A DNA stretch of 64,000 bases from an uncultured Clostridia bacterium (GCA_944387385.1 CALXES010000007.1:1-64000); one strand, 5' to 3'. Positions 42,570-52,122 are shown, numbered from the stretch's first letter. The notes: a model not told the origin generated them from the letters alone. Translations and numbers: made by a program.

Positions 42570-43697
42570 CTAAATATTTTCAGATGCTATATCTGTATAT
42601 GTATCTATAACAAATTCTTTAACTCTTCTTCGTGTAACTAAAGACATAAACTTGGTATCATAATTATATAAATACACACCCATTTCTTTATCTATCTTAT
42701 AAAATACCGTATTATCAACATTTTGAAGAATTTCTATTGAAGCAGAAATAACTCTCTCACTAGATTTATCGTCTAAGTTATATCTCCATAATGAATCCTC
42801 ATCATCTGGATTTATATAATAAAGATAATTATCTCTAACAAACATATACTTTTCTCCATTTACTTCTTTTTTAGAACTATTTCCACTTATACTTTTTATA
42901 TCTGCAACTTTTGCAAGATTATCTCCAGATGTATTTACTCTATAAATATAGTTTGAATCAGATCTATTAACAAAATATATTACGCCATTATCTTCTATAG
43001 CAGATGCTACTTCTGTATCTCCTGATATCTTAGATTTGCCTTGTCCATCATATCCAAATCTATATATAGCTTTCTCATCTGTTGTATGTGTTATTCCAAA
43101 TACATTATCATCATTTACAAGTATTTGCTCCACATTTCCAATATCAAAAGTATTAGTCTCACCACTATCAACATTATATGATTTTAATATTCCATTATCT
43201 GTTGAAATATAAAATACCATATTATTATGTTTTACATAGTTTTTTATATCATCTTTTAATAATTCTTCAATCTCATAGTTATTCTTTTTAATCTTACATA
43301 AGGCGCCATCTCTTATTCCATACAAATATTCTTCTTCTACTGTAACTTTTTCTATATTACAAGAAGGTAAAATACTTGTTTCATTTTCTCCTAAAGAAGT
43401 AATAGAACTAATAGAATAAACAGGATCATAAGTATATCCTTCTGTTATGAAATATATATTATAAACTGCTTGAGCATTAACACCTTCACCAAGTGTATAT
43501 TTAAAATTATTGTACCTTCTATAAATTATTAGCTGAACAATAATATAAACTGCTAAAGCCATAAATATAGCCATTAGTATATATGTAATCTTACTTCTCT
43601 TTTTTAGAAGCTTAGAATTTTTTCTTTTTCTTTTAAGGTATTCTTTTCTTGAGATTTGCTCCCCCAAATCAAATTGCAATCTCTGCAAAGACTTCAT
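42570..43697 (-). CDS. Membrane-anchored beta-propeller-like protein (second copy type)
   Basis: This 375-residue protein has a basic N-terminal tail, one membrane segment (about 37-60) and an outside domain of repeated strand blocks (EEYLYGIRDG, NNMVFYIST, NGVIYFVNRSD, RDNYLYYINPDD, VDNTVFYKIDK), like DUF5050. The layout copies the protein at 30592. Its ATG sits against GGGGAG, so the real start may be the TTG at 43688. It follows the sortase operon by 119 bases and a terminator. Confidence 0.65.
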   Translation of the reverse strand: MKSLQRLQFDLGEQISRKEYLKRKRKNSKLLKKRSKITYILMAIFMALAVYIIVQLIIYRRYNNFKYTLGEGVNAQAVYNIYFITEGYTYDPVYSISSITSLGENETSILPSCNIEKVTVEEEYLYGIRDGALCKIKKNNYEIEELLKDDIKNYVKHNNMVFYISTDNGILKSYNVDSGETNTFDIGNVEQILVNDDNVFGITHTTDEKAIYRFGYDGQGKSKISGDTEVASAIEDNGVIYFVNRSDSNYIYRVNTSGDNLAKVADIKSISGNSSKKEVNGEKYMFVRDNYLYYINPDDEDSLWRYNLDDKSSERVISASIEILQNVDNTVFYKIDKEMGVYLYNYDTKFMSLVTRRRVKEFVIDTYTDIASENI

Positions 43698-43770
43698 CTC
43701 CCCTCTTTTGCAGGGTAAAAATTATATAACATTCTACATTTTTTGTAAATAATTTTTATCTTTTTTTGTA

Positions 43771-43806
43771 AAAAAAGTACATACTAACTCAAATATTAGT
43801 ATGCAC
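43771..43806 (-). terminator. Terminator of the sortase gene
   Basis: GTACATACTAA at 43777-43787 pairs with TTAGTATGCAC at 43796-43806 with one mismatch, and the minus strand ends in a run of T. Confidence 0.75.
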
Positions 43807-43815
43807 TTTAAATTA

Positions 43816-44667
43816 TTATCTAGGCATTTCTGTATTTGAAACTAATTTTGCATGTACAACTATTCTGTTTTTTGTATCTCTAGTACATGTTGAAAGTGTA
43901 ATAATAGTATCGTCAACTCCAACTGTCTGATTAAAATTAATTACACTTCTAGACATCATAGCGCTTAAATAAGTACTATATGACTCGTCGTTTGAAAATT
44001 GTGTTGTTAAATAATATGATTCAGGCTCATAAACGTATGTTGAAAATACTTTATATGTAAGAAGCCTATAATCTTTTCTATATATATTTATAGTAACGTC
44101 ATTTCCAAGTGAGCCGTTATATATATTTGCAAGATCTGCAAACATCAAGCCACTTGTTATATTATGACCATAAATAACTGTGTTCTTATCTGTAAAATCC
44201 GGACTATTTTTATAGTCTAAAAAAGGCCATCCAAATTCATTCCATGTCAAATCTATCGAATGTCTTAAATACTTATTATTATTTTCTGCTTGAACAAGAG
44301 AATAACTAATTGATGTTCCAGGGATTCTAATCCATCCTACAATATCGGAATTGTACGCTGTTAAAGCTTCAAAATCAATACCAAACTCAGCTCCAGGATC
44401 TTCATCTTCATTTATATCTGAAATTCCGGCTATATCATTTATCTCTGTCATAACCTTATTGCTTTCAATGTTATTTTGAATCCATTTCCATAACATGCTT
44501 CCTGAAATAACAAGACCAATTATACACACAATTAAAATAATTATAGATATTATTTTATCCATAAGCTTACTCTTTTTTGATTTTTGCTTTTTACCATTTT
44601 CGTTTTTATTTCCGTTTCTTGTTTCTACTACGTTTTCATCTATTTTCTCTAGGTTATTTTCACCCAT
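43816..44667 (-). CDS. srtB: Class B sortase
   Basis: The 283-residue protein has a charged, Lys/Asn-rich N-terminal tail, a membrane segment (about 38-60), and a sortase fold. The catalytic His is in YGHNI, the Cys in LSTCTR (about residue 261), and the Arg in KNRIVVHAKL. The TLSTC with a long loop before the Arg fits class B. Sortases attach LPxTG-like proteins to peptidoglycan. The LPETG protein at 61767 is a possible but unproven substrate, as class B enzymes usually prefer NPxTN-like motifs. Confidence 0.88.
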   Translation of the reverse strand: MGENNLEKIDENVVETRNGNKNENGKKQKSKKSKLMDKIISIIILIVCIIGLVISGSMLWKWIQNNIESNKVMTEINDIAGISDINEDEDPGAEFGIDFEALTAYNSDIVGWIRIPGTSISYSLVQAENNNKYLRHSIDLTWNEFGWPFLDYKNSPDFTDKNTVIYGHNITSGLMFADLANIYNGSLGNDVTINIYRKDYRLLTYKVFSTYVYEPESYYLTTQFSNDESYSTYLSAMMSRSVINFNQTVGVDDTIITLSTCTRDTKNRIVVHAKLVSNTEMPR

Positions 44668-44719
44668 AATATATCTCCTCTTTTCACAATTTTTATTATA
44701 TAATGAACAAAAAAAATTG

Positions 44720-45514
44720 TCAACAAATTATCCTATTAAGTATGAACTTTAAATCATTCTTATTTAAAATTATATCAGCTCCCTGTTTAATTAAGTAATT
44801 TGAAAAATATGAATTTTTTCTAAATATATTTGACGGCACAACAAAAATATCTTTATTTTCTTCTATAAATTTATCTACAATATTGACTATTTGTTTTTCA
44901 TATCTTGCCTCTATAATTATAATACTATCTATTATTTTCATCTTAAATCTATCTATATACTTATTATCTAGCAAAATAATATAATTATTACTATTAATTA
45001 CGTTAAATTTTAAATTATTAAAGTCAGTAACTTCCGTTTTTTCTAAATAATCAAATTCAGTTATTAAATTTGCTCTCTCTTCAATTATTATTTTAGCAAA
45101 ATATTTAATAAGATTTCTAGCAAATTTTGTATAATATTCATTAAAATATAAATATATATTCTTATTATTCATATTAACTTTCTTATTAGATATATAACAA
45201 AATACATTATTCTCTTTATCTATTAAATCTCTTGGAAACTCTTTATCTTCAATTGTAATTAAATATAAATTATTAAAAATCACATAACTATAAATACTTT
45301 CAACTTGCACTTTTATATTCTCATCTAAAAAACAGCTAATTATATCATTACTAATATTTATTTTTCTTAGACTTTCTAACATTAAATTACAATCATTATA
45401 CAACCAATATATATTATAACTAACTTTAGCCTTTAATCTATCTATTAAAGATAAATTAATATCATTATTTTTTGCAGCAAGTAACTGCAACCATAAGAAA
45501 AATTTTTTGTACAT
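44720..45514 (-). CDS. Degenerate DprA/Smf-like protein
   Basis: The 264-residue product resembles the Rossmann-like fold of DprA only weakly. It has IEDKEFPRDL at about 90-100, IIIIEARYEKQIVNIVDKFI around 215-235, then DIFVVPSNIF and LIKQGADIIL near the end. The DprA glycine-rich GSR and SG residues are missing, so single-strand DNA binding would be altered or lost. I start at the ATG at 45514, after AGGGGG. Reading frames further up overlap proS. It lies just downstream of the proS terminator. Confidence 0.5.
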   Translation of the reverse strand: MYKKFFLWLQLLAAKNNDINLSLIDRLKAKVSYNIYWLYNDCNLMLESLRKINISNDIISCFLDENIKVQVESIYSYVIFNNLYLITIEDKEFPRDLIDKENNVFCYISNKKVNMNNKNIYLYFNEYYTKFARNLIKYFAKIIIEERANLITEFDYLEKTEVTDFNNLKFNVINSNNYIILLDNKYIDRFKMKIIDSIIIIEARYEKQIVNIVDKFIEENKDIFVVPSNIFRKNSYFSNYLIKQGADIILNKNDLKFILNRIIC

Positions 45515-45539
45515 TTTTGTAAAACCCCCTAAAACGACT

Positions 45540-45569
45540 AAAAGAAGTATCAAAATGATACTTCTTTTT
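45540..45569 (-). terminator. Terminator of proS
   Basis: AAAAGAAGTATCA at 45540-45552 pairs with TGATACTTCTTTT at 45556-45568 around AAA. Confidence 0.85.
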
Positions 45570-45584
45570 ATTTTTATATAAAAA

Positions 45585-47021
45585 TTAATATTGCCTTGCA
45601 GTATATACCATATGTTTTGCTTTCTTTCCACATATTGTACACACATCTTGAAACTTATCTTCTTCAAATGGTATACATCTAATTGTTGTAGAATTTTCCT
45701 CTTTTATTTTATCTTCACATTCTACATTTCCACACCACATAATTTTAGCAAATCCTTCTCTTTCTGAAAATAATTTTTTATATTCTTCAAAATCATGTGC
45801 AACAAATGTACGTTTTTTAAAGTTCTCTTCAGCCATTTTATACATGTTATAATGAATTTCTTCCATAAGCTTTTCTACTTTTTCTTCTAATTTATCTAAA
45901 GAAACAGTCTCTTTTTCAAGTGTATCTCTTCTAAAAATAATACATTCATTCTTTTCTATATCTTTTGGTCCAATTTCTATTCTTACTGGAACTCCTCTAA
46001 GCTCCCAATAATTAAATTTAAATCCTGGTGTCACTGATGATCTATCATCTAGTTCTACGCTAAATTTAGAACCTAAAGATTTCTTTAGTTCTTCTGCTTT
46101 TTCAAGTACACCTTCTTTTTGTTGTGCAATAGGTACAATTACTACTTGAATTGGAGCTATTTTTGGTGGCATTTTTAGTCCTCTGTCATCTCCATGAACC
46201 ATTATTATTCCACCAATTACACGAGTTGTCATTCCCCATGATGTTTGATATGCATATTCTAATTTTCCCTCTTTATTTTGAAATTTTATATCAAAAGCTT
46301 TAGCAAAATGATTTCCAAAATAATGAGATGTACCGGATTGTAAAGCTTTACCATCATGCATCATAGCTTCAATTGTATAAGTTGCTTCTGCTCCAGCAAA
46401 CTTTTCTTTTTCAGATTTTTTTCCCATTATAACTGGTATTGCTAAATAATCTTTTAAAAAGTCTGCATATACTTTATGCATTGTTAAAGTCTCTTCCATA
46501 GCTTCTTCTGCTGTTGCATGAATTGTATGTCCTTCTTGCCACAAAAATTCTGCAGTTCTTAAAAATGGTCTTGTTGTTTTTTCCCATCTTACAACATTTG
46601 CCCATTGATTATATTTAAAAGGTAAATCTCTATATGAATTTAGCCATTTTGAATACATTGTACAAATTATAGTCTCAGAAGTTGGTCTTATACAAAGTCT
46701 TTCTTCAAGCTCTTTTTCTCCACCTTGAGTAACCCAAGCAACTTCTGGTGCAAATCCTTCAACATGCTCTTTTTCTTTATTTAGCATTGATTCTGGAATA
46801 AGTAGTGGAAAATAGCAATTTTTATGTCCTAATTCTTTAAATTTTTGATCTAATACCTTTTGAATATTTTCCCAAATTCCATATCCATATGGTCTCATTA
46901 CCATAAATCCCTTTACTGGAGCATAATCTACAAGCTCTGCTTTTAATATTATATCTGTATACCACTTAGCAAAATCATCTTCCATTTTTGTTAAATCTTT
47001 TACAAATTCTTTATTTTCCAT
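45585..47021 (-). CDS. proS: Prolyl-tRNA synthetase, type 3 (no editing insertion)
   Basis: The 478-residue enzyme has class II motifs: motif 2 RWEKTTRPFLRTAEFLWQEGHT (about 145-166, written here in pieces TRPFLRTAEF and WQEGHT) and GTSHYFG near 228. The anticodon-binding domain and the Zn-like C-terminal Cys set (WCGNVECED, CTICGKK) are present. There is no INS editing domain, so mischarged Cys-tRNA(Pro) must be cleared by the free YbaK at 5032. It lies 20 bases after rbgA. Confidence 0.96.
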   Translation of the reverse strand: MENKEFVKDLTKMEDDFAKWYTDIILKAELVDYAPVKGFMVMRPYGYGIWENIQKVLDQKFKELGHKNCYFPLLIPESMLNKEKEHVEGFAPEVAWVTQGGEKELEERLCIRPTSETIICTMYSKWLNSYRDLPFKYNQWANVVRWEKTTRPFLRTAEFLWQEGHTIHATAEEAMEETLTMHKVYADFLKDYLAIPVIMGKKSEKEKFAGAEATYTIEAMMHDGKALQSGTSHYFGNHFAKAFDIKFQNKEGKLEYAYQTSWGMTTRVIGGIIMVHGDDRGLKMPPKIAPIQVVIVPIAQQKEGVLEKAEELKKSLGSKFSVELDDRSSVTPGFKFNYWELRGVPVRIEIGPKDIEKNECIIFRRDTLEKETVSLDKLEEKVEKLMEEIHYNMYKMAEENFKKRTFVAHDFEEYKKLFSEREGFAKIMWCGNVECEDKIKEENSTTIRCIPFEEDKFQDVCTICGKKAKHMVYTARQY

Positions 47022-47041
47022 TTATCATCAAATCCTTCCAC

Positions 47042-47905
47042 TTAAATACATTCTAGACTTATCTTTCCGATTTTACCTGCTTTTAACTCATCTAAAAATA
47101 TTTTTGATGCTTTCATTGTATCAACATTTCCTCCAGATACTAAACATCCTCTTTTTCTTCCAATCATTTCAAGTATATCATAAGAATCTAAGGTGTCAAT
47201 ATCTTCTTGATTTAACTTATATTTTTCTAAAAACATCTTTTTATATTTGTCATTTTCAAGTAGCATCTCAATACCTATGCAAGCAACACCTTCAATGTCT
47301 AGTACATCTTGTTTTATATTTCCTGTTAAAGCAAGTTTTTCTCCTGCATTATTTTCATCTAATCTCGGCCACAAAAGGCCGGGTGTATCTAATAGATCAA
47401 TATTTGATGCAACTCTTATCCATTGTTTTCTTACAGTAACACCTGGTCTGTTTGATACTTCTGCTGCATTCCTTTTTGCTATTTTATTAATAATAGTTGA
47501 CTTACCTACATTTGGTATACCAGCTATTAAAACTCTATATATTGGATTATATTCTAAATTTATACTATCCTTTTTATCTTTATATACAATTTCTCCTTTT
47601 TTAGATATTTCATCTATTATTTTTTTTATATCGTTAGGAATAGATGAATCTACAGCAAGTGCAGTTATACCATTTTCTTCAAAGTGTTTAATCCATTTTT
47701 TTGTCTCTTCAGAATCTGCAAGATCTGCTTTATTTAAAACTATTATTCTTTGTTTTTCTTTAGCAATATCATCAACTATTGGGTTTCTGCTTGACATAGG
47801 TATTCTTGCATCTAATACTTCAACTACTATATCAATTAGCTTTATAACTGATTTAATATCATTTTGAGCTTTAACCATATGTCCTGGATAATAATTTATG
47901 TTCAT
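47042..47905 (-). CDS. rbgA: Ribosome biogenesis GTPase RbgA (YlqF)
   Basis: The 287-residue protein is a circularly permuted GTPase, with G4 NKAD at about 58-61, G1 GIPNVGKST at about 129-137 and G3 DTPG at about 175-178. The start MNINYYPGHMVKA is typical. RbgA helps assemble the 50S subunit late in maturation. It follows the L19 gene and precedes proS, with AAAGGTGG before the ATG. Confidence 0.95.
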   Translation of the reverse strand: MNINYYPGHMVKAQNDIKSVIKLIDIVVEVLDARIPMSSRNPIVDDIAKEKQRIIVLNKADLADSEETKKWIKHFEENGITALAVDSSIPNDIKKIIDEISKKGEIVYKDKKDSINLEYNPIYRVLIAGIPNVGKSTIINKIAKRNAAEVSNRPGVTVRKQWIRVASNIDLLDTPGLLWPRLDENNAGEKLALTGNIKQDVLDIEGVACIGIEMLLENDKYKKMFLEKYKLNQEDIDTLDSYDILEMIGRKRGCLVSGGNVDTMKASKIFLDELKAGKIGKISLECI

Positions 47906-47940
47906 CTTTTTCCCACCTTTCTTTTGTAATATATATTTAA

Positions 47941-47970
47941 ACTCCCAGAGAAAGTTAGTTACACTGGGAG
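47941..47970 (-). terminator. Hairpin after rplS
   Basis: ACTCCCAG at 47941-47948 pairs with CTGGGAG at 47964-47970. The T tract that follows on the minus strand is short, so it may attenuate rather than fully end transcription before rbgA. Confidence 0.6.
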
Positions 47971-47992
47971 CTTACTATATATACTACTAATA

Positions 47993-48340
47993 TTATTGTT
48001 CAATTTTTTCTTTAGTCTTAGCAGCTTTACCTACTCTATCTCTTAAGTAGTATAATTTAGCACGTCTAACTTTACCAACTCTTTTAACTTCAATTTTTGC
48101 AATTCTTGGAGAATGAGTTGGGAATGTTTTTTCTACACCAACACCATAAGATATTTTTCTTACTGTGAAAGTTTCGTTTAAACCACTATTTTGACGTTTT
48201 ATAACTGTACCTGTAAATACTTGGATTCTTTCTTTGTTTCCTTCTTTAATTCTTATGTGTACATCAACTGTATCACCTACTTTAAAAGGTACTATATCTT
48301 CTTTTTTGTATTCAGCTTCTATTGCGTTTATTATATCCAT
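47993..48340 (-). CDS. rplS: 50S ribosomal protein L19
   Basis: The 115-residue protein is L19 by its internal motifs [15 protein letters not shown] and the C-terminal [16 protein letters not shown]. It sits at the 30S-50S interface. It is the last gene of the ylxM-ffh operon, 2 bases from trmD. Confidence 0.97.
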   Translation of the reverse strand: MDIINAIEAEYKKEDIVPFKVGDTVDVHIRIKEGNKERIQVFTGTVIKRQNSGLNETFTVRKISYGVGVEKTFPTHSPRIAKIEVKRVGKVRRAKLYYLRDRVGKAAKTKEKIEQ

Positions 48341-48342
48341 TA

Positions 48343-49071
48343 CTAATTTCCCTCCTTTTTGGATTTATTTTTTTCTTCATTATATTTATCTATAAGATCA
48401 GGTCTAAATTTCTTAGTAATCCTAATAGATTCCTTTTTTCTATATTCTGCTATATTTTTATGGTGACCAGAGATTAAAATATCTGGTACTTTTCTTCCGC
48501 GAAAGTCATAAGGCTTTGTATACTGTGGATATTCAAGTAAATTATCTGTATGAGACTCCTCCATAAGTGAGTCTTCATTTATTACACCAGGAAGTAAGCG
48601 TATTATACTATCCATTAGCACTTGACATGCTAGCTCACCACCAGTTAATACATAGTCTCCAATTGATATTTCTTTCACATTATATTCTTCTATTATTCTT
48701 TCATCAATTCCTTCATAATGACCACAAATAACTATATAGTTTGAATTAGATGATGAAAGTTCTTTAGAAATATTATAGTTTAATACTTTGCCTCTTGGTG
48801 ACATATATATAATTTCTATTTTCTTATTTTCAGAAGATAGCTTTTCTATAGAATAATCTATAGCAGCACTTAGTGGTTGTGCAGATATTATCATACCACT
48901 TCCACCACCGTATGGCGGAAAATCTACTCTATTATGTTTGTCTTTTGTAAAATCTCTAATATCTATAACTTCAATAGACGCTATATTTTTATCTATTGCA
49001 CGTTTTATTATACTTGTACTTACAAAAGCATCAAACATTTCTTTAAAAAGTGTTAACACAATAAATTTCAT
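48343..49071 (-). CDS. trmD: tRNA (guanine-N1-)-methyltransferase
   Basis: The 242-residue protein has the SPOUT-fold SAM knot region [10 protein letters not shown] (about 113-122) and [14 protein letters not shown]. It methylates G37 of several tRNAs. It is 1 base from rimM and part of the conserved operon. Confidence 0.96.
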   Translation of the reverse strand: MKFIVLTLFKEMFDAFVSTSIIKRAIDKNIASIEVIDIRDFTKDKHNRVDFPPYGGGSGMIISAQPLSAAIDYSIEKLSSENKKIEIIYMSPRGKVLNYNISKELSSSNSNYIVICGHYEGIDERIIEEYNVKEISIGDYVLTGGELACQVLMDSIIRLLPGVINEDSLMEESHTDNLLEYPQYTKPYDFRGRKVPDILISGHHKNIAEYRKKESIRITKKFRPDLIDKYNEEKNKSKKEGN

Positions 49072-49072
49072 A

Positions 49073-49576
49073 TTATATTAATCCTTCCATTAATTCAACA
49101 TAGATTTTTCTTGCTTTTATATCCACTTTCTTTATAACTTGTTTTATAGCAGGTAAATATACTTTTTTATTATCGGTTGTAGTTACTTCATATACATCAT
49201 TTGCACCAGTATTAAAGACATAGTCTAAAGTTCCAATTAAATTATTATCTTTTATATCAATAACATCAAGACCAATTAAATCCTTAACATAGTAACTATC
49301 TTCTTCTAATGTATCTAAATCTTTCTCAGAAATATATATATATTTGTTTCTAAGAGCCTCTGCCTTTTCAACTGTATCTATAGTTGAAATTTTTGCAAGA
49401 ATCATGCCCTTTTGAATTCTACAAGTAACATTGTATGCTTTACTCATTTGCTCATCTAAATATATTGTTTTTAATCTCTTTGCAAGACTCTCTACATCAT
49501 CTGTATATGGATAAACTTTAACCTCACCTTTTATCCCATGTACATTTACTATCTGTCCAATTAAAACACTTTGCAT
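49073..49576 (-). CDS. rimM: Ribosome maturation factor RimM
   Basis: The 167-residue protein has the RimM N-terminal beta-barrel (VNVHGIKGEVKVYPYTDD at about 11-28) and a PRC-barrel C-terminal half (VKDLIGLDVID and PAIKQVIKKVDIK). It helps 16S rRNA processing in the 30S head. Its start overlaps the KhpA stop (TAATG). Confidence 0.95.
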   Translation of the reverse strand: MQSVLIGQIVNVHGIKGEVKVYPYTDDVESLAKRLKTIYLDEQMSKAYNVTCRIQKGMILAKISTIDTVEKAEALRNKYIYISEKDLDTLEEDSYYVKDLIGLDVIDIKDNNLIGTLDYVFNTGANDVYEVTTTDNKKVYLPAIKQVIKKVDIKARKIYVELMEGLI

Positions 49577-49824
49577 TAAGCGTTCTCCTTTATTTCTTCA
49601 ACATCGACAGAAACTTTTTTTGATTCTTTTCCAGCATATGCATATATAATCTCTCTGATAGAACGAATTATTCTTCCTTCTTTACCGATTATTCTACCCA
49701 TATCTGACTTTGCTACTTTTAGCTTTAAAGTTATTTTTCCTTCGTTTTGAACTTCAGAAATTTCAACTTTTTCTGGATAAGCAACAAGATTTTTTACTAT
49801 GTATTCTAATAAATTTTTATACAC
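49576..49824 (-). CDS. khpA: KhpA-type KH RNA-binding protein
   Basis: The 82-residue protein has the KH GxxG loop in MGRIIGKEGRIIRSIREII (about 47-65). KhpA pairs with KhpB in RNA chaperone and cell-size roles in other Firmicutes. The start is GTG at 49824, nine bases after AGGAGG, so the GTG start is well supported. Confidence 0.93.
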   Translation of the reverse strand: MYKNLLEYIVKNLVAYPEKVEISEVQNEGKITLKLKVAKSDMGRIIGKEGRIIRSIREIIYAYAGKESKKVSVDVEEIKENA

Positions 49825-49837
49825 CTTTCTTGTCCTC

Positions 49838-50080
49838 CTATATTTCTAATCCTGCTTTTTTAATAAGAGCCATAGCAGTATCTGTAGGTTTTGCTCCTTT
49901 TTTAATCCATTCTGCTACTTTTTCTGTATCTACTTTTAATTCAACTGGCTCAGTCATGGGATTGTAAGTTCCTACCTTCTCAATGAATCTTCCATCAGCT
50001 GGATATCTAGAATCAGCAACAACTATAGTATAATATGGAGCTTTTTTTGCACCATCTCTTCTTAGTCTAATTTTTACCAT
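49838..50080 (-). CDS. rpsP: 30S ribosomal protein S16
   Basis: The 80-residue protein starts [20 protein letters not shown], the S16 signature. AAGGAGGTG lies before the ATG. It is part of the SRP/ribosome operon. Confidence 0.98.
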   Translation of the reverse strand: MVKIRLRRDGAKKAPYYTIVVADSRYPADGRFIEKVGTYNPMTEPVELKVDTEKVAEWIKKGAKPTDTAMALIKKAGLEI

Positions 50081-50121
50081 TAAGTTTCACCTCCTTACAG
50101 TGAAATAAATATTATTTTTAT

Positions 50122-51456
50122 CTATTTAAATAAATTGTTCATTCCTGGCATTTTAGGATATTTACCATTTCCATTCATCATAGATTTCATCATTTTTTGC
50201 ATTTGTGTAAATTGTTCTATAAATCTATTAATATCTTGAACTTTATTTCCACTACCTTTTGCAATTCTTTGACGTCTTGATGCATTTAAAATTTTTGGAT
50301 TTTTTCTTTCTTCTTTTGTCATAGATGTTATTATTGCATCTATACGAAGCAATTGTTTTTCATCTATTTCAATATCCTTAATTTCCTTTGGAATTCCAGG
50401 AATCATAGCAAGCAATTGTTTAAATGAACCCATCTTTCTGATTTTCTTCATTTGATTTAAGTAATCATCTAATGTAAATTCATTTTTCTTAATTTTCTTT
50501 TCAAGTTCTAAAGCTTCCTCTTCCTCGTATGCTTCTTCAGCTTTATCTATAATAGATAAAACATCTCCCATTCCAAGAATTCTAGAAGCAAGCCTATCTG
50601 GATAGAACGGCTCTAAATCACTTAGCTTTTCACCAACAGATGCAAATTTTATTGGCTTTTTAGTAATACTTTTTACTGAAAGTGCAGCACCACCTCTTGA
50701 ATCAGAATCCAATTTTGACATTGTAATAGAATCAATTCCTAATTTATCATTAAAGTCTTTTGCTACATTTACAGCTTCTTGACCTACCATTGAGTCAATA
50801 ACTAGCATTATTTCATGTGGTTTTATAGCTTTTTTTAATTCTACCAGCTCATTCATTAAAGCTTCATCTATTTGTAGACGACCTGCTGTATCAATAATTA
50901 CTACATTACATAGCTTAGAAGTTGCTGCTTTTATACCATTTTTTGCTATAGCTACAACATCTTTATTATCTTCTTCACTATAAACATCAACACCTAGACT
51001 TTTACCTAAAGTCTGTAATTGTTTTATAGCAGCTGGTCTATATACATCACAAGCAACCATAAATGGTTTTTTGCCTTGTTTTCTTAAATAATTACTTAAT
51101 TTTCCACAAAGTGTTGTTTTACCACTACCTTGAAGTCCAACTAACATTATTATTGTAGGTGGATTAGAAGAAAAATTAAGCCCTGAATTTGTATCTCCTA
51201 AAAGCTCAGTTAACTCATCCCTAACAATCTTTACAACTTGTTGTCCTGGTGTTAAAGATTTCATTACATCTTCTCCTAATGCTTTCTCTTCAATAGAAGA
51301 AATAAAATCTTTAACAACTTTATAGTTAACATCTGCCTCAAGAAGTGCAAGTTTAACTTCTCTTAGCATTTCTTTTAGTTCTTTTTCAGAAATTCTTGTT
51401 TGTCCTTTTAGTTTTTTCATTACATTTTGTAATTTATCTGAAAGACTATCAAACAT
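50122..51456 (-). CDS. ffh: Signal recognition particle protein Ffh
   Basis: The 444-residue protein is SRP54: N-domain, a GTPase with GLQGSGKTTLCGK (about 105-117), DTAGR and TMSKLDSDSRGGAALS, and a C-terminal M domain (FTQMQKMMKSMM). It binds signal peptides and SRP RNA. Its start overlaps the ylxM stop (TAATG). Confidence 0.97.
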   Translation of the reverse strand: MFDSLSDKLQNVMKKLKGQTRISEKELKEMLREVKLALLEADVNYKVVKDFISSIEEKALGEDVMKSLTPGQQVVKIVRDELTELLGDTNSGLNFSSNPPTIIMLVGLQGSGKTTLCGKLSNYLRKQGKKPFMVACDVYRPAAIKQLQTLGKSLGVDVYSEEDNKDVVAIAKNGIKAATSKLCNVVIIDTAGRLQIDEALMNELVELKKAIKPHEIMLVIDSMVGQEAVNVAKDFNDKLGIDSITMSKLDSDSRGGAALSVKSITKKPIKFASVGEKLSDLEPFYPDRLASRILGMGDVLSIIDKAEEAYEEEEALELEKKIKKNEFTLDDYLNQMKKIRKMGSFKQLLAMIPGIPKEIKDIEIDEKQLLRIDAIITSMTKEERKNPKILNASRRQRIAKGSGNKVQDINRFIEQFTQMQKMMKSMMNGNGKYPKMPGMNNLFK

Positions 51457-51776
51457 TATATATCATCCTCACTTTTTAGTAGTTTCTTAAGTTGTTGTCT
51501 TTTTTTATTCAAATCTTCACTATCACACAAATTATATGCCTTATCCATTCTTTCAGTCAAAGCTAAAGTATGTGTAACTTTTTCAAAATTCAAAAGTGTA
51601 TTTTCACTCGATTTTATGCTATCTCTTACTGCTTGGTAAGAAATTTCTTTATTTTCAGCAATTTCTCTTAAAGATAAATTATATAAATAATACTCTTCAA
51701 AAATCTCTTGCTGCTTTTTGGTAAGTAGTTTTCCATATATATCATATAACATAGAAAACTCAACATTTTTATCCAT
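51456..51776 (-). CDS. ylxM: YlxM, SRP-associated helix-turn-helix protein
   Basis: The 106-residue protein has the YlxM helix-turn-helix (SLREIAENKEISYQAVRDSI at about 43-62), known to stimulate Ffh GTPase. I start at the ATG at 51776 after GGGTGAT. A longer frame would include the leader hairpin at 51795. It is the first gene of the ffh operon. Confidence 0.9.
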   Translation of the reverse strand: MDKNVEFSMLYDIYGKLLTKKQQEIFEEYYLYNLSLREIAENKEISYQAVRDSIKSSENTLLNFEKVTHTLALTERMDKAYNLCDSEDLNKKRQQLKKLLKSEDDI

Positions 51777-51794
51777 GATAATCACCCATAAAAA

Positions 51795-51821
51795 ATGTGT
51801 AAAGCTCAAAAACTTTACACA
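51795..51821 (-). promoter_or_regulatory. Leader hairpin at the ffh operon start
   Basis: GTGTAAAG (51797-51804 as read on the plus strand) and CTTTACAC (51813-51820) pair, and T's follow on the minus strand. The stem starts at or next to the predicted transcription start and looks like an intrinsic terminator inside the leader, only about 20 bases before the ylxM start. It may be an attenuator, a 5' stability hairpin, or a terminator of the upstream operon. Confidence 0.6.
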
Positions 51822-51822
51822 C

Positions 51823-51851
51823 ATTATACACTCTGTTTTATTATTTGTCAA
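51823..51851 (-). promoter_or_regulatory. Promoter of the ylxM-ffh operon
   Basis: Perfect TTGACA (51846-51851) and TATAAT (51823-51828) with a 17-base spacer on the minus strand. Confidence 0.9.
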
Positions 51852-51885
51852 CAAATTTAGTAAAAAATATTGAAAAATTAGTATT

Positions 51886-52122
51886 TTAACTATTTTTACC
51901 TCTTAAATATTCAATAGCATTTTTTAATCTCTCTTTATATCCCTCTAGAGTTCTCTTTTTTTCTTCAATTTCTATATCCATTCCAAGTATTTCTAGCTCA
52001 TACATAAAATTTAACTGAATAACATCTTCTAAAGCCATATCTTTTTGTGATATTTTACCTTCTTCAAACTTAGACCTTAACTCTTCTATTCTTTTAACTT
52101 CTCTAAGATATGTCTTTTCCAT
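51886..52122 (-). CDS. Small coiled-coil protein, module copy B
   Basis: The 78-residue product is charged and helical (KRIEELRSKFEEGKISQKDM, then a second helix). I start at the ATG at 52122, after AAGGAGG. Its frame overlaps the end of the gene at 52103 by 20 bases. The arrangement IKEIKTKFEKTEIT against IEELRSKFEEGKIS, and the following helices, show it is a paralogue of the protein at 54930. It is the last gene of the operon. Function unknown. Confidence 0.65.
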   Translation of the reverse strand: MEKTYLREVKRIEELRSKFEEGKISQKDMALEDVIQLNFMYELEILGMDIEIEEKKRTLEGYKERLKNAIEYLRGKNS

